From contig OX352773.1 in assembly GCA_947095535.1 (NCBI GenBank), positions 106,282,185 through 106,346,184 of the forward strand: a stretch of DNA of 64,000 bases, read 5' to 3'. The translations under genes were made by a program, and so were the position numbers. The stretch comes from Poecilobothrus nobilitatus (taxonomy: Eukaryota; Arthropoda; Insecta; Diptera; Dolichopodidae). How positions within the stretch are numbered: the first letter of the stretch is position 1; the number at the start of each line of letters is the position of its first letter. The notes beneath the pieces are model-generated. The model did no database searches, was not told where the DNA came from, and saw only the letters and a program-made list of their open reading frames with translations. Below are positions 54,847-64,000 of the stretch, piece by piece.

Positions 54847-56688
54847 CTAATTTCTAAAGTTTTTTAAATATTTCTTAAGTCTATGTTCAAATTCATGTAA
54901 GTTTTGGCTGCGTTTTAGTTGGATAGGTAGAGCGTTAAACATCTTTATTGCACTACATTTTAATCCTTGTAGCTTCTTAGTTGTAGTTGCTTTAGGTACT
55001 ACAAGATGTCCTCTATATCTAGTGTTGTAGTTGTGCACGTTATCTCTTGTTATAATTTTTAATGAAGATTTCATTTTCTTGTTTATTATTTTATACACAT
55101 ATTTACATTTTTCGAAGTATATTAACTGGTTTATGTCAAGTTCATTTGTGGTTATATACAATTCCTTTGTACTCAATCTAGGGTTCAATTTGTATAATGT
55201 TTTTAACGATTTTTTCATAATCATACCCATTTGATTCACATGGAATTTTGTACTGTTACTCCAACTGCATATATTGTAACGAATTTTTGACAAGATGCAT
55301 CCGTTGTAAATTAATTTGGCAGCTTTGATTGGAACACCACCTGCTCTTTTGATTGCCATTATGATCGGTATTATGCTTTTCTTTAATTGTTTAATATGTT
55401 TATCCCATTTAAGATTTTCATCTATAGTCATTCCGAGATATTTCATATGTTGAACTCGTTCTACCGTGACACCTCTTGCTTTTATTGTAATTTCATGATA
55501 TTTTTTCCTAAGTGTTTTGAATACAATATAATATGTCTTTTTGGGATTCATACAGAGACCATTACCGTCCAGCCAATTACCGTATATTTCCATATCTTTA
55601 TTTAGGTTATTTTCTAGTTGGATTAAAGTTTTAGCCTTACATATAAAATTTGTGTCATCTGCATAAATTGTATACTTTGATTCAAAGTTACACTTTGAGA
55701 GATTCGTTACATATAATAAATAAAGAAGTGGGCCCAATATCGATCCTTGTGGGACTCCGGTATTAGTCACTAGTTCAGAGCTTACAGTATTTTCAATTCG
55801 CACACAATGAGTTCTATTTGACAAATAACTCCTAAATAACCTATTTGCTATACCTCTAATTCCCAAGTCTTCAAGAAAATCTAGTAGTTTGCCATGATTG
55901 ACAACATCAAATGCTTTACTTAGATCAATAAACATTGCCGCAACATAGTACCCTTCATCTAATGCGTCATGAATTTGGTCTATTGTAACCGACACAGCAG
56001 AATCTGTACCACTTCCTTCTATAAATCCATATTGATTCGAATCGAAGCCAATAGTTTGCTTAATAAATGATCTTATTCTTGTATCGATAACTCTTCCATA
56101 TATTTTACTGATTGAATTTAATAACGATTTACCACCTTTGTGAATTGGCACAATGACGGCTTGTTTTAAGCACTCTGGGTAAATTCCATCTGCAAGGCAT
56201 GAATTTATCATTTTACATAAAATATTCTTGATAATATGTATCAGCTCTTGTAGATCTTTTACAGTAATTTTATCAGCCCCTGGAGCTGAATTTCTATGAA
56301 GATTCATAACAATTGTAACAATTTCATGTTCTGTCACGGGCGTTAAATATACTGATCTTAGATTTATGGAATTGCGCATTGTATTTAGCACTCTGCTAGT
56401 TCTATTCTTTTTTATGATGTTTTCTCCTATTTCATTAAAATATTTGTTTAGTGTATTAGCAGTTTCAATATCGCTTGCGGTAATTTCTCCATTTTCTTTA
56501 ATCAGATTACCAATATAGTCGTTCTTTTCATCCTCTTTATTTTTTATTGTGTAATTTACAACTTTCCATAGTTTTCTATTATCATTTCCTGCTTTTTCAA
56601 TGCAATTGTTAATGTGGCTATTCTTGGCTTCCAGAATGACATTTTTCATCTTTTTCTTATATTTTAAGTATTTTTCTTTTTTAACCAT
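54847..56688 (-). pseudogene. LINE A2 ORF2, reverse transcriptase
   Basis: 613 codons, same frame as the endonuclease part after the TAA at 56884-56886. RT motifs in order: fingers A-V-I-V-P-I-H-K-G-G-K, then Y-G-F-I-E-G-S-G-T; motif A M-F-I-D-L-S-K-A-F-D-V-V; motif B region G-V-P-Q-G-S-I-L-G-P-L-L-Y; motif C Y-A-D-D-T-N; then Y-L-G-M-T-I-D-E-N-L-K-W and thumb I-R-Y-N-I-C-S-W. All catalytic Asp residues are present. The C-terminal N-Y-N-T-R-Y-R-G-H and A-L-P-I-Q-L-K-R tail is complete. The reading-frame Met at 56688 is internal; the true start is at 57639. Confidence 0.92.
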
Positions 56689-56883
56689 GTTACTTGGATC
56701 TTTTTTATGCGCTTTATATAACGAACGTCTAATTTTTAATTTGTCAAGAATAACTGGTGTAATCCAATTATTATTTCTTGATCTTATTTCATATGTTACT
56801 GTACTGCATTGTTTTGCTTCTTGTATGATTCCAACAAGTTCATCAACTTCAGTAATTTGTTTCTCAGTTAATTTATTAGCAAC

Positions 56884-57639
56884 TTATTTATGATAGTTTG
56901 TTCTGCTATGTGAAAGCTTTAAATAAGGTTTTAATGAAGTTTTTATCATTTGAATACACACTAGGGCACTCTTATGATCAGATATTTCATTATCTTCAAT
57001 TTTATATGAAATTTTATGTTGATCCTCCATATTTGATATAATATGATCAATTAGCGTATTAGTTGTAGCTGTTTGTCTTGTACTATATGTTTTATTTATG
57101 ATTTTATAGCCGGAAATGTTTAACATGTCTACATATTTAATAACAGTGGTTGTTTTTTCAAATAAATTTAGATTTACATCAGCAAAAAAGATACAGTGTG
57201 AGAATCGATCTACCTTTTTTTGTAAATATTCAATAAATAAAGTGCTATTTTCATTAGGAGCTTTATAGAAAGTACCTATTTTTAGTTTAGGTTGCATATT
57301 TAACATTTCAATAACAGTGAAGTTATAGCTTTCATCTTTTTCAACTTCATTATATTTAAACTTATTATTGACAAAGATTGCAGTTCCACCTCCTCTTCTT
57401 TCATTTCTACAGTTAAATATTGCATTAAAGTTTTGTATGTTGTATGTATTAACCTCATTTTCAAAAATCCACACTTCTGTAAGAACGACGATATCAATAT
57501 CTTTATAACTATGAATTAATGCTTCAAGTTCCAGTAATTTTTTATGTCTTATGCTACAAATGTTTAAGTATAAAATATTTAAGTTTCCTATATTTATTTT
57601 GTTTGATTCTGTATTCATAAAACTTGTATTATTAATCAT
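56884..57639 (-). pseudogene. LINE A2 ORF2, endonuclease
   Basis: N-terminal 251 codons of ORF2, ending in a TAA that interrupts the frame. AP-type endonuclease motifs: L-N-I-C-S-I-R-H (25-32), L-T-E-V-W (53-57), R-G-G-G-T-A-I (82-88), F-F-A-D-V-N-L-N (151-158, the family's G/A-D-F-N) and S-D-H-K-S (220-224) with the catalytic His. The start ATG at 57637-57639 shares its A with the ORF1 stop (TAATG), which fixes the start and suggests termination-reinitiation. It nicks genomic DNA for target-primed reverse transcription. Confidence 0.9.
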
Positions 57640-57917
57640 TATGGATTACTTATCATATAATTTCTCCAAGATTCTCTGATTTTTTGCAGATGTTCCCTGT
57701 ACTTATTATCAATGTGCCGCCTGTATGAAGTTAAATCTTTAGCAACCTCTTCATTAGAAATACCTATACTTTCATGATACTGTTTATATAATTTGCTTAA
57801 TTCTTGATAGTCAGTCGGTAGACCTTCCTGGTTGATAAGTACTTTGATGTTTGTTTGAGTTATCCCATTATAACAAATATCATTCTGGTCATAAAAATAA
57901 GACAAGTATAATCTCAC
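57639..57917 (-). pseudogene. LINE A2 ORF1 C-terminal domain
   Basis: In frame with the rest of ORF1 after the TAA at 57957-57959. It holds V-R-L-Y-L-S-Y-F-Y-D-Q, Q-E-G-L-P-T-D-Y, L-Y-K-Q-Y-H, S-I-G-I, E-E-V-A-K-D-L-T-S-Y-R-R-H, K-Y-R-E-H-L and E-S-W-R-N-Y, the shared ORF1 end module of this window. The natural stop TAA (57639-57641) overlaps the ORF2 ATG. Confidence 0.8.
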
Positions 57918-57956
57918 GTTATTATATATTCTGTGTTCACGACAACGTGAAAGAGC

Positions 57957-58487
57957 TTATATACTATCTCCTTTCTCAATCCCATTTTTGGTCATTCTAA
58001 CTATTGGAGGAATCATTGGATCAATGAAAATGCTTTTTTTGTTTTCTTGAGATGGAATTTTCTTTGTTTCTTCTATGTTTTTACTTAGTGGATTTAATGT
58101 TTCTCCTTTAATCCAGTTGCCTTGGTTAGTATCTCTCTTTATTTCAGCGTTTTTATTGCTAACTTTATTCTCAATAGTAATACTTTTTATATTTTTAGTA
58201 GACGAATTTTCATGTTTGCTATTAATTTTCGTACTACTATCGGTAATATTATTCGTATTGTTGTTATAACTTGAGCTAATATTTGCGCCACATTTAAAGT
58301 TGTCACAAGAAGAACTTTTGCTTTTTTGTTTATTAATTTTTGAATTTGTTCTTGTCCAAAATTTAGGAATGTAACTAAATATTTTTATTGCTTTTTCTTT
58401 ACTTTTGACTTTTATTGCTTTTTCTTTACTTCTAATTTCACTGTTACGAGTAACATGATCTATTGAATTTTTTACAGGTTTATCCAT
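57957..58487 (-). pseudogene. LINE A2 ORF1 linker region
   Basis: Low-complexity Lys/Ser/Asn-rich stretch, in frame between the zinc knuckles and the C-terminal domain. It is probably disordered and ends with P-M-I-P-P-I-V-R-M-T-K, a motif also found in LINE B, C and A1. Ended by TAA 57957-57959. Confidence 0.75.
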
Positions 58488-58592
58488 AACAGATTCTTTT
58501 TCTTTTTTGTTATTTATATTAATAATGGAATTTTCATTTTGTACATATTTGGTACTAATGAAATTAACTACCTTAACAACTTTCTGTGGTTG

Positions 58593-59894
58593 TTAGTAAC
58601 CAATCGTTTTTTTTCTTTGACATAATTTTTGTTGATAAGCTGGACAAAGCTTACTGAATGTTTTATGATTAACATCCACATTTAATCTCAATTTTTCATT
58701 GTATTTTACACAATTTATGCATTTAATAATCTCATCATTTTTGCAGTCGCTGGTATTATGGTGTTGGTGACATTTTAGGCATGTTGCCCTATTCGTGCAA
58801 TCTGCCGATTTATGGTTAAATCCCTTACATTTATAGCACCTCATAACATTTACAGCATCGAATACTTTGCATCTTTCCCATCCTATACACACTTTTTCAT
58901 TTTGTAATATCTTAGGAAAGCTCTCCTTATCGACTTGAATCACTGCGTTGTACATTTCCTTGTTAAATTTGTTCACAGTGTGTACCTTTATAACCTTAAG
59001 GTCCGACATTTCCATAAAAGGATTTTGTTTTTTCAATTTTTGAACGATTTCCTCGTCACTGAATTTATAATTCATATTAACAATCTCAAATTTTGGTTTT
59101 ATATCCGTTGGTATTTTAATTACATAGTTATCATTCATTTTTTTTTCCAACTCCAATTTTATTTTATCACGTTCTTCTACAGTATCAGTTTCAATTAAAA
59201 TTGTTCCATTTGTTCTATTTTCAATATTTTTTATTTTAAGATCTTTTGGATCAACCTTTGTATTTAAATCGCTTTTCGTTTTTTCACTTTTTTGTTTGTT
59301 TTTTGGCTTAACAATCAACGGTAATTCTTTTTTCATTTTCATTCCAATATTTTTCGTATTTTTTACCATATCAGCAAATGATACAGTTTGACCCACATTT
59401 ATATTATTATCGTTAATCACATTATTCATTTTTTTGCAGACCTCATAATTTTTTTTTATTACATTAATAAACGATTCATTCACCTTAGCGCTTTGTATTC
59501 TGAAGATTTCAGTAATTTTTTCCATCTTACGTAGCTCCATTTGTTGTTCACTCTTAATTTCTTCCAATCTTTTCGTAAAACCCGATTCTATGGCTCTCAG
59601 TAAATTTATGACTTCACTTTCATTTCTTTTAATAGCAGCTTCAAATTCATTTTTATACTCCTTTAGATGTTCATTATTTTTTGTTACCGCGGCATCTATA
59701 TTTTGTAGAACCAAATCCACATTTTGTATGTATAAGATGCAATCGTCACAGATGAATCTCACATTGTTGTTTGCATACACATTATTAATCGTCGATTGAT
59801 CCAATCCTGAACATTTCCAAGCTTCATGATAAACTTTTTTACACACTCCCGTTTCACCTTTTATTTTAGCTTTGCATTTATTGCAAGACACCAT
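58593..59894 (-). pseudogene. LINE A2 ORF1, PHD-like finger, coiled coil and three zinc knuckles
   Basis: 433 codons from ATG 59894 to a premature TAA at 58593-58595. Residues 4-55 are a PHD-like Cys/His finger. Helical, Lys/Glu-rich sequence follows to about 200. A basic linker and an RRM-like mixed alpha/beta segment (about 215-330: G-T-I-L-I-E-T-D-T, Y-N-A-V-I-Q-V) come next. CCHC knuckles lie at 353-366 and 372-384, with a third C-x2-C-x14-H-x6-C set at 392-417. This is the gag-like layout of I/Jockey-type ORF1 proteins, which coat LINE RNA and help its nuclear import (family knowledge). Confidence 0.88.
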
Positions 59895-60341
59895 TCTAAA
59901 AAGTTTATTTTATTTTATTGTTTTTTTTTTTTTTCTTTTTGTTTTATATGTTTTGCAACATACAAAATATTTAGCACTTAGAATATTTTTTTATTTTTAT
60001 TTAATTGTTTTTATGTTGTATACATAATATGATACATTACAAAAGTTATTTTTATTATTTTTCTGATTTATTTTAAACTTGTGTTGTGTTGGTTTAAAGT
60101 AATTTTCACCGATAATTAAAAACACGTCTGTACTGATTAACAGTTTTAACAGTAATTTTAATCATTTCAAAAATTTTCCAAGTTTACCTGACGGGAGCGG
60201 ACGGGTTAAAAAGCGGCAAAAAGGGCGTTACGTAAATTGGGAACAACCCCTAATAGACGTGTTGCTAAACTTTCTAGATTGCCAAAATTGTTTGAGCTTA
60301 TTGTTTTTGATGCAAGTTAAGATTATTGTTATGAATTTATA

Positions 60342-60825
60342 GTGAATGATCAACATGGATTTGTAAAAAAGAGATCAACTGTAACTACCCTTACAGAAAT
60401 AGCTTCAACTATTTTGCAAACAATGGAAGTTGGGCACCAAACCGACATGATCTACACTGACTTAAGTAAAGTGTTTGATTTTTTGCTTCATAGTGTGATT
60501 CTCTATAAATTAAAAAAATATGGTTTTCCTTATTTTTTAATCAACTGCATTGACTCATACTTAAACAACCGTAGCTATATCGTTCTTTTCAAAACAGCAA
60601 TTTTAGCATCTTTTGTGTCCAATTCTGGAGTATCACAGGGTAGTCATCTTGAATCATTGTTTTATTATCTCAATAAATGATGTGACTAAGATTATTCAGA
60701 ACGGTTCCATAAAAATTTACGCAGAGGACATGCAAATTTTTAAAGAAGTGTGCTCAATGAATGATGCAGACTTGTTTCAAAAAGATCTTAATAACTTTAT
60801 GAACAGGTCTTATTTTAAACATTGA
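60342..60825 (+). pseudogene. LINE C RT palm, frameshifted
   Basis: The first frame (60342-60680) has H-G-F-V-K-K-R-S-T-V-T-T, motif A Y-T-D-L-S-K-V-F-D and S-G-V-S-Q-G-S-H-L. The second frame (from about 60650) has motif C as I-Y-A-E-D-M-Q where Y/F-A-D-D is expected, so one catalytic Asp is Glu. Combined with the indel near 60660, the enzyme is dead. It resembles LINE B (Y-T-D-F-S-K-A-F-D; S-Q-G-S-H-L-G-P). Confidence 0.8.
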
Positions 60826-61059
60826 TAAATGTGCCGTCATTTCATTTACGCGCTCTTTAAGCTTAATCACAAATAATTACACTTTTAATAACAACATAAT
60901 AAAAAGAGTCGCTGAATTTAATGATCTTGTTATAACTTTTGATTGATTTGAAGTTTAACTTTTGATTGATTTGAAGTTTAAGGTATGTTGAAACTTACCT
61001 TTCATACACATATTAACAAGATAATTAGTAAAGCAAACTCAATGCTAGGTTTTGTAAAA

Positions 61060-61340
61060 AGATAGTCTGGAGAATTTAATGACCCATATATTATAAAATT
61101 TACACAACTTTAGTTTGTCCTTCTCCGGAGTATGCAAATCAGGTCTGGTCTATACAATATCATTAATATAATGTTAGAATAGAAGCAATACAAAGAAATT
61201 TCCTAAGGTTCGCTTTAAGAAATCTAAATTGGGCTAATCCCCTTATATTGCCTTCATATATTGATCGTCTCAAATTACTTGACATGAATACTTTAGTTAG
61301 AATACAGACGAAGAGTTATGGGTATTGTTTTTATTACTCA
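61060..61340 (+). pseudogene. LINE C RT thumb remnant
   Basis: Out-of-frame remnants: E-Y-A-N-Q-V-W-S, I-E-A-I-Q-R-N-F-L-R-F-A-L-R-N and N-P-L-I-L-P-S-Y-I-D-R-L-K-L-L. These correspond to the LINE B segment E-Y-G-N-I-V-W and N-R-I-E-S-V-Q-K-Q-F-L-L-F-A-L-R-N. Confidence 0.7.
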
Positions 61341-61645
61341 AGTATTTCATAATTATATAGATTCACACTAGATTAACAACATATGAATTAACTTGATCAA
61401 CACACGAACGAGTTTTAAGGCCGAAAACATATTTTCGATTAGATACCATAGGATTCCGTAGTTATTCATCACTATTTTGATGTATTTAATAGCTGTAAAA
61501 ATTTTGTGAAATATAAATATAAATATATTTTTTTTATAAAATAAATTTTACTTTGTACAACTTTAATATTAATTTTAGATTAAGTATAAATTATTTAAAT
61601 ATAAATGTAAATGCTTGTATTAAGTAATAAATAAATAAATAAATT

Positions 61646-62880
61646 AATTAATTTGCTTTAGTTCATTCGGACGTTAGTGCGTGGAGCCATTGTACAGCAT
61701 CTCTTTATTGTTTTCTAAAAATAATATAAAAGTTAATTTTTAAATACATTATATTTGTTGCATTAAACCAATAGTAGATCATTAAAATTTTCAAATCGAA
61801 TTAGTCCGGTTGGTTTCTAGAAATATAAAATAATATAATTAAAGTGATAATATAAAAATTAGTTCAAATTTTATTAAAATAAATGAAAAAAGAAAAAGTA
61901 ATGAACTTATTTACGAAATAAATAAAAAATGGCTTTTGATGGAAAATAAATATTATAAAAATAAGATAATAGAAAAAATATTCACCTGAGAAAATTTTAT
62001 TTTATTAATACCACAAAGTAATAAATGCTGAACTAATATTTATTGACTATAAATTAGGTTAAATTTAGCAATTAAGACACATTTTAAGTTTGTACTTTAA
62101 ATTAATAATAACTTTTAATAAAGTGGGCTTTTGTCCTAAGCAATATTTTTTTTATAAGAAACTTTGTTATAATTTCTTAACTGGTGCCCTAACAGGAACC
62201 TGGAAATCACAGAACGTGTGAACAAAACGAGTTGCTTATCCAGTAACAAATAAATAGATCCAGGATGAACCCCAGAACCTATCACCGTGGGGAACATAGC
62301 AAGTTAGAAAATCCTATCTTCACCAACAAGTGATACCAATCGTACCACAGGTGACTTATTGAAATTATTAACGCTCTAGGCTAAAAAGGCGGAATACTGT
62401 GAAGTATCGAGCAAGATCAAATGCGAATTATACTCTTAATGTGCATTCAGTCTAAATTTAAACTAATAAATTCTAAAAATAAAATAATAAGTAAAAAAAA
62501 TAATTTTTAAAATACATATGCTTTTATCGAAACCGAATTCGCCCCCTAAAAAGTAGAAAAAAAATTGATTGCAAAACTTTAACTTTTTGGACTGTTATAA
62601 TATAAAAGTGAGTTGCTAGAGCAAGCATTTTGGACTGTTATAATATAAAAGTAAATTGCTGGAATAAGGTTAAATAAAAATCTGCGAAATTTGAGGTTCT
62701 TGTTTCTTTTTTATTCCAGCACATTTCTAACACGTATGAAAATGATACATATTGTACATAAATGTATTTTACTGTATATTTCTATAGTATAGCATTAGTA
62801 GTATATCGTATATCCAAACAAACATCTAACCTTGAACACCTAGTACCTACCTAATCCTTTAATAAGATCATGCAGTAAAA
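61646..62880. other. Noncoding A+T-rich region
   Basis: No gene, RT or transposase segment recognised on either strand. It contains a short duplicated segment at 62584-62670. A slightly less A+T-rich stretch at 62150-62400 has no open frame of note. Confidence 0.5.
62584..62670. repeat. Short 44 bp tandem duplication
   Basis: The stretch beginning TTTTGGACTGTTATAATATA occurs at 62584 and again at 62628, followed both times by AAAAGT and a TTGCT motif with small differences. Two copies, noncoding. Confidence 0.8.
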
Positions 62881-63526
62881 ATTGTTGACAAAATATCTTG
62901 ATTTAAATTATAAACAAAAGGAGCGGAAGAAAATAATTTAGGAAATTAGTTTAACATAATATTATTTACATACGTACGTACATATTTACATACGTAGTTT
63001 TAATTTTTTGTGTTGACAAAATTTTGTTTGTAAATCATAATGCGTTATGCGCAAAAGCATAATTTTGTAATGATCTTTACTTTTTATTTATATTCTTTAC
63101 TATGTACATACAAAAATATATTATGTATGTATGTAGTTTGAATTTGGCAATTGGAATTATTTTGAATGAAATTTTATATGTATATCTATATACACAATAG
63201 ACATAATAAATGTTCCTAAATAAAACACATAAAACATTAATTTTTAACGCCATACATATTCAATATGCAATAAAGAATGTTGACAACAAATATTCTGATT
63301 TAAATCCTAAACAAATGTTTTAAAACAAAATAATTTAGCAACATAAAAATATTGTACCTATATATTTTGTGTTTTGCTAAATCCTAATACAAAATACATG
63401 TGCACGTCAAGATTGATTGAACTAAATTATTATAGGAGGAAAGATCAAATAATATGTGTATATTATACATAAAATTTTATTAAAAAAATGTTGATGAATA
63501 CAGTTAACAAAAAAAAAAAATGTACC

Positions 63527-63600
63527 TACACGAATTGGATTCGAACCAAATTACTCTTACTTTCAAAACCTGTACGCTCTCCTCTGCACTATACAACACT
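63527..63600 (-). other. tRNA-like block with intact A and B boxes
   Basis: On - the A box TAGTGCAGAGG (63581-63591) and B box GGTTCGAATCC (63537-63547) both match Pol III consensus, with 33 bases between them. A short anticodon-like loop (TTTTGAA) sits between. The acceptor stem does not pair well, so it is a tRNA-derived SINE head or tRNA relic rather than a confident tRNA. Confidence 0.55.
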
Positions 63601-63867
63601 TAAATATTTAATGAACATATTACGAACATAAAATCTTAATTTTTAACCATGCATATTCAATATGCATTAAAGAATGTTGACAGCAAATATTTTGATTTAA
63701 ATACTAAACAAATGTTGTAAACAAAATATTTTACCAACATACATAAAAATATACTATTATAGGAGAAAAGATCAAAAATATATTGCGTGTGTATTGTATG
63801 CATGAATTTAGAGATAAAATTTATTCAAAAAATGTTGATGAATAGATAGTTAACAAAAAAAAAAGTT

Positions 63868-63942
63868 GCATGTGAACTGGATTCGAACAACATGACCCCA
63901 CTTTTGAAACCTGTACACCTTCCTCTGCACCATACAACACTT
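63868..63942 (-). other. tRNA-like block, second unit
   Basis: A box TGGTGCAGAGG (63922-63932) is intact. The B box TGTTCGAATCC (63879-63889) has one change. It is the tandem copy of the block at 63527-63600. Its A box differs by one base from that in the 40.5 kb repeat. Confidence 0.5.
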
Positions 63943-64000
63943 ATAAATGTTGCTAACAGATTACGAAGATAATAAAAAGCGTGACAGAATGACAAATAAA

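Larger units (their letters stand above)
54680..60146 (-). mobile_element. LINE A2, full-length non-LTR retrotransposon
   Basis: Full-length copy on -, about 5.47 kb. A 5' UTR shared with LINE A1 (59895-60146) is followed by ORF1 (59894 to 57639), ORF2 (57639 to 54847), a 3' UTR containing an internal A-rich tract near 54803-54835, and a terminal A-tail at about 54680-54697. Each ORF stays in one frame throughout, interrupted only by TAA codons at 58593-58595, 57957-57959 and 56884-56886. It is inserted into LINE C, whose coding resumes on the far side. It is the least decayed member of family A here. Confidence 0.92.
60180..61645 (+). mobile_element. LINE C, 3' part (RT and 3' end)
   Basis: Resumes LINE C on the far side of LINE A2. 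A-K-L-S-R-L-P-K-L-F-E (near 60265) is followed by the RT palm, thumb relics to about 61320 and a TAATAAATAAATAAATAAA tail at 61625-61645. About 70-80 codons that should lie between the two halves (end of linker and first fingers) were not found, so part was lost at the insertion or has decayed. Confidence 0.78.
62880..63990. repeat. 0.35-0.4 kb tandem repeat with tRNA-like boxes (about 2.5 copies)
   Basis: The segment around ATGTTGACAACAAATATTCTG recurs at about 62882 (partial), 63278 and 63674. The following parts, up to a tRNA-like block on -, are shared by the last two units. Units are diverged by substitutions and indels. The array may continue beyond the right edge of the window. Confidence 0.8.

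Noticed and set aside
1..64000. CRISPR arrays, bacterial operons or ribosome binding sites
   Set aside because: No spacer-repeat pattern exists. The sequence is clearly eukaryotic transposon DNA, so Shine-Dalgarno logic does not apply.

Overview
The window is transposon-dense eukaryotic (arthropod, most likely insect) DNA with no recognisable host protein-coding gene. It is very A+T rich. A U6 snRNA-like copy closely matches the insect form as I recall it. The rest is non-LTR retrotransposons (LINEs), BEL/Pao relics, a cut-and-paste DNA transposon and one large Polinton/Maverick element. The insect order cannot be fixed from sequence alone.

Layout. Positions 1-14273 are a tandem array of a 3.85-3.86 kb monomer (3.7 copies, running off the left edge). 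Each monomer carries a dead LINE reverse-transcriptase (RT) relic on + and the start of a BEL/Pao-type gag relic on -. A decayed LINE fragment on - follows at 14.3-15.6 kb. A nearly intact LINE on - ('LINE B', about 15.9-21.95 kb) has a PHD-like/poly-Asn ORF1 and an endonuclease-RT ORF2. At 22383 a mutated U6 snRNA copy is joined directly to a 5'-truncated LINE RT on +, as expected for a template-switch retro-chimera.

From 23.37 to 51.88 kb lies one LINE copy on - ('LINE A1') split twice. A 3454 bp DNA transposon (23708-27161, 35 bp terminal inverted repeats (TIRs), AATT target-site duplication (TSD)) sits near its 3' end. A 20.1 kb Polinton (27340-47453, about 0.8-0.87 kb TIRs, TACATC TSD) sits in its RT region. 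The Polinton encodes a packaging ATPase, a parvovirus-type PLA2 protein, an adenain-type cysteine protease, two capsid-type proteins, an exonuclease-like relic and a protein-primed family B DNA polymerase. Most of these carry stops or frameshifts. No retroviral-type integrase was recognised. It also holds a 3369 bp tandem duplication (ATPase-PLA2-protease block), an inserted LINE fragment, a possible processed retrocopy, and a 0.5 kb tandem repeat with tRNA-like A and B boxes.

On the right, a BEL/Pao gag scrap (51.9-52.3 kb) and an RTE-like RT scrap (52.4-52.8 kb) precede 'LINE C' on + (52.94-54.68 and about 60.18-61.65 kb). LINE C is interrupted by a second, full-length copy of the A family on - ('LINE A2', 54.68-60.15 kb). 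In LINE A2 the ORF1 stop and ORF2 start overlap as TAATG. The last 2.3 kb is noncoding and ends in another tandem repeat with tRNA-like A and B boxes.

The genes work as element-encoded sets rather than host pathways: LINE ORF1 (RNA-binding gag-like) with ORF2 (endonuclease-RT), and a virus-like morphogenesis and replication set in the Polinton. Nearly all are inactivated. LINE A2 (three in-frame stops) and LINE B (one stop, two frameshifts) are the closest to intact.
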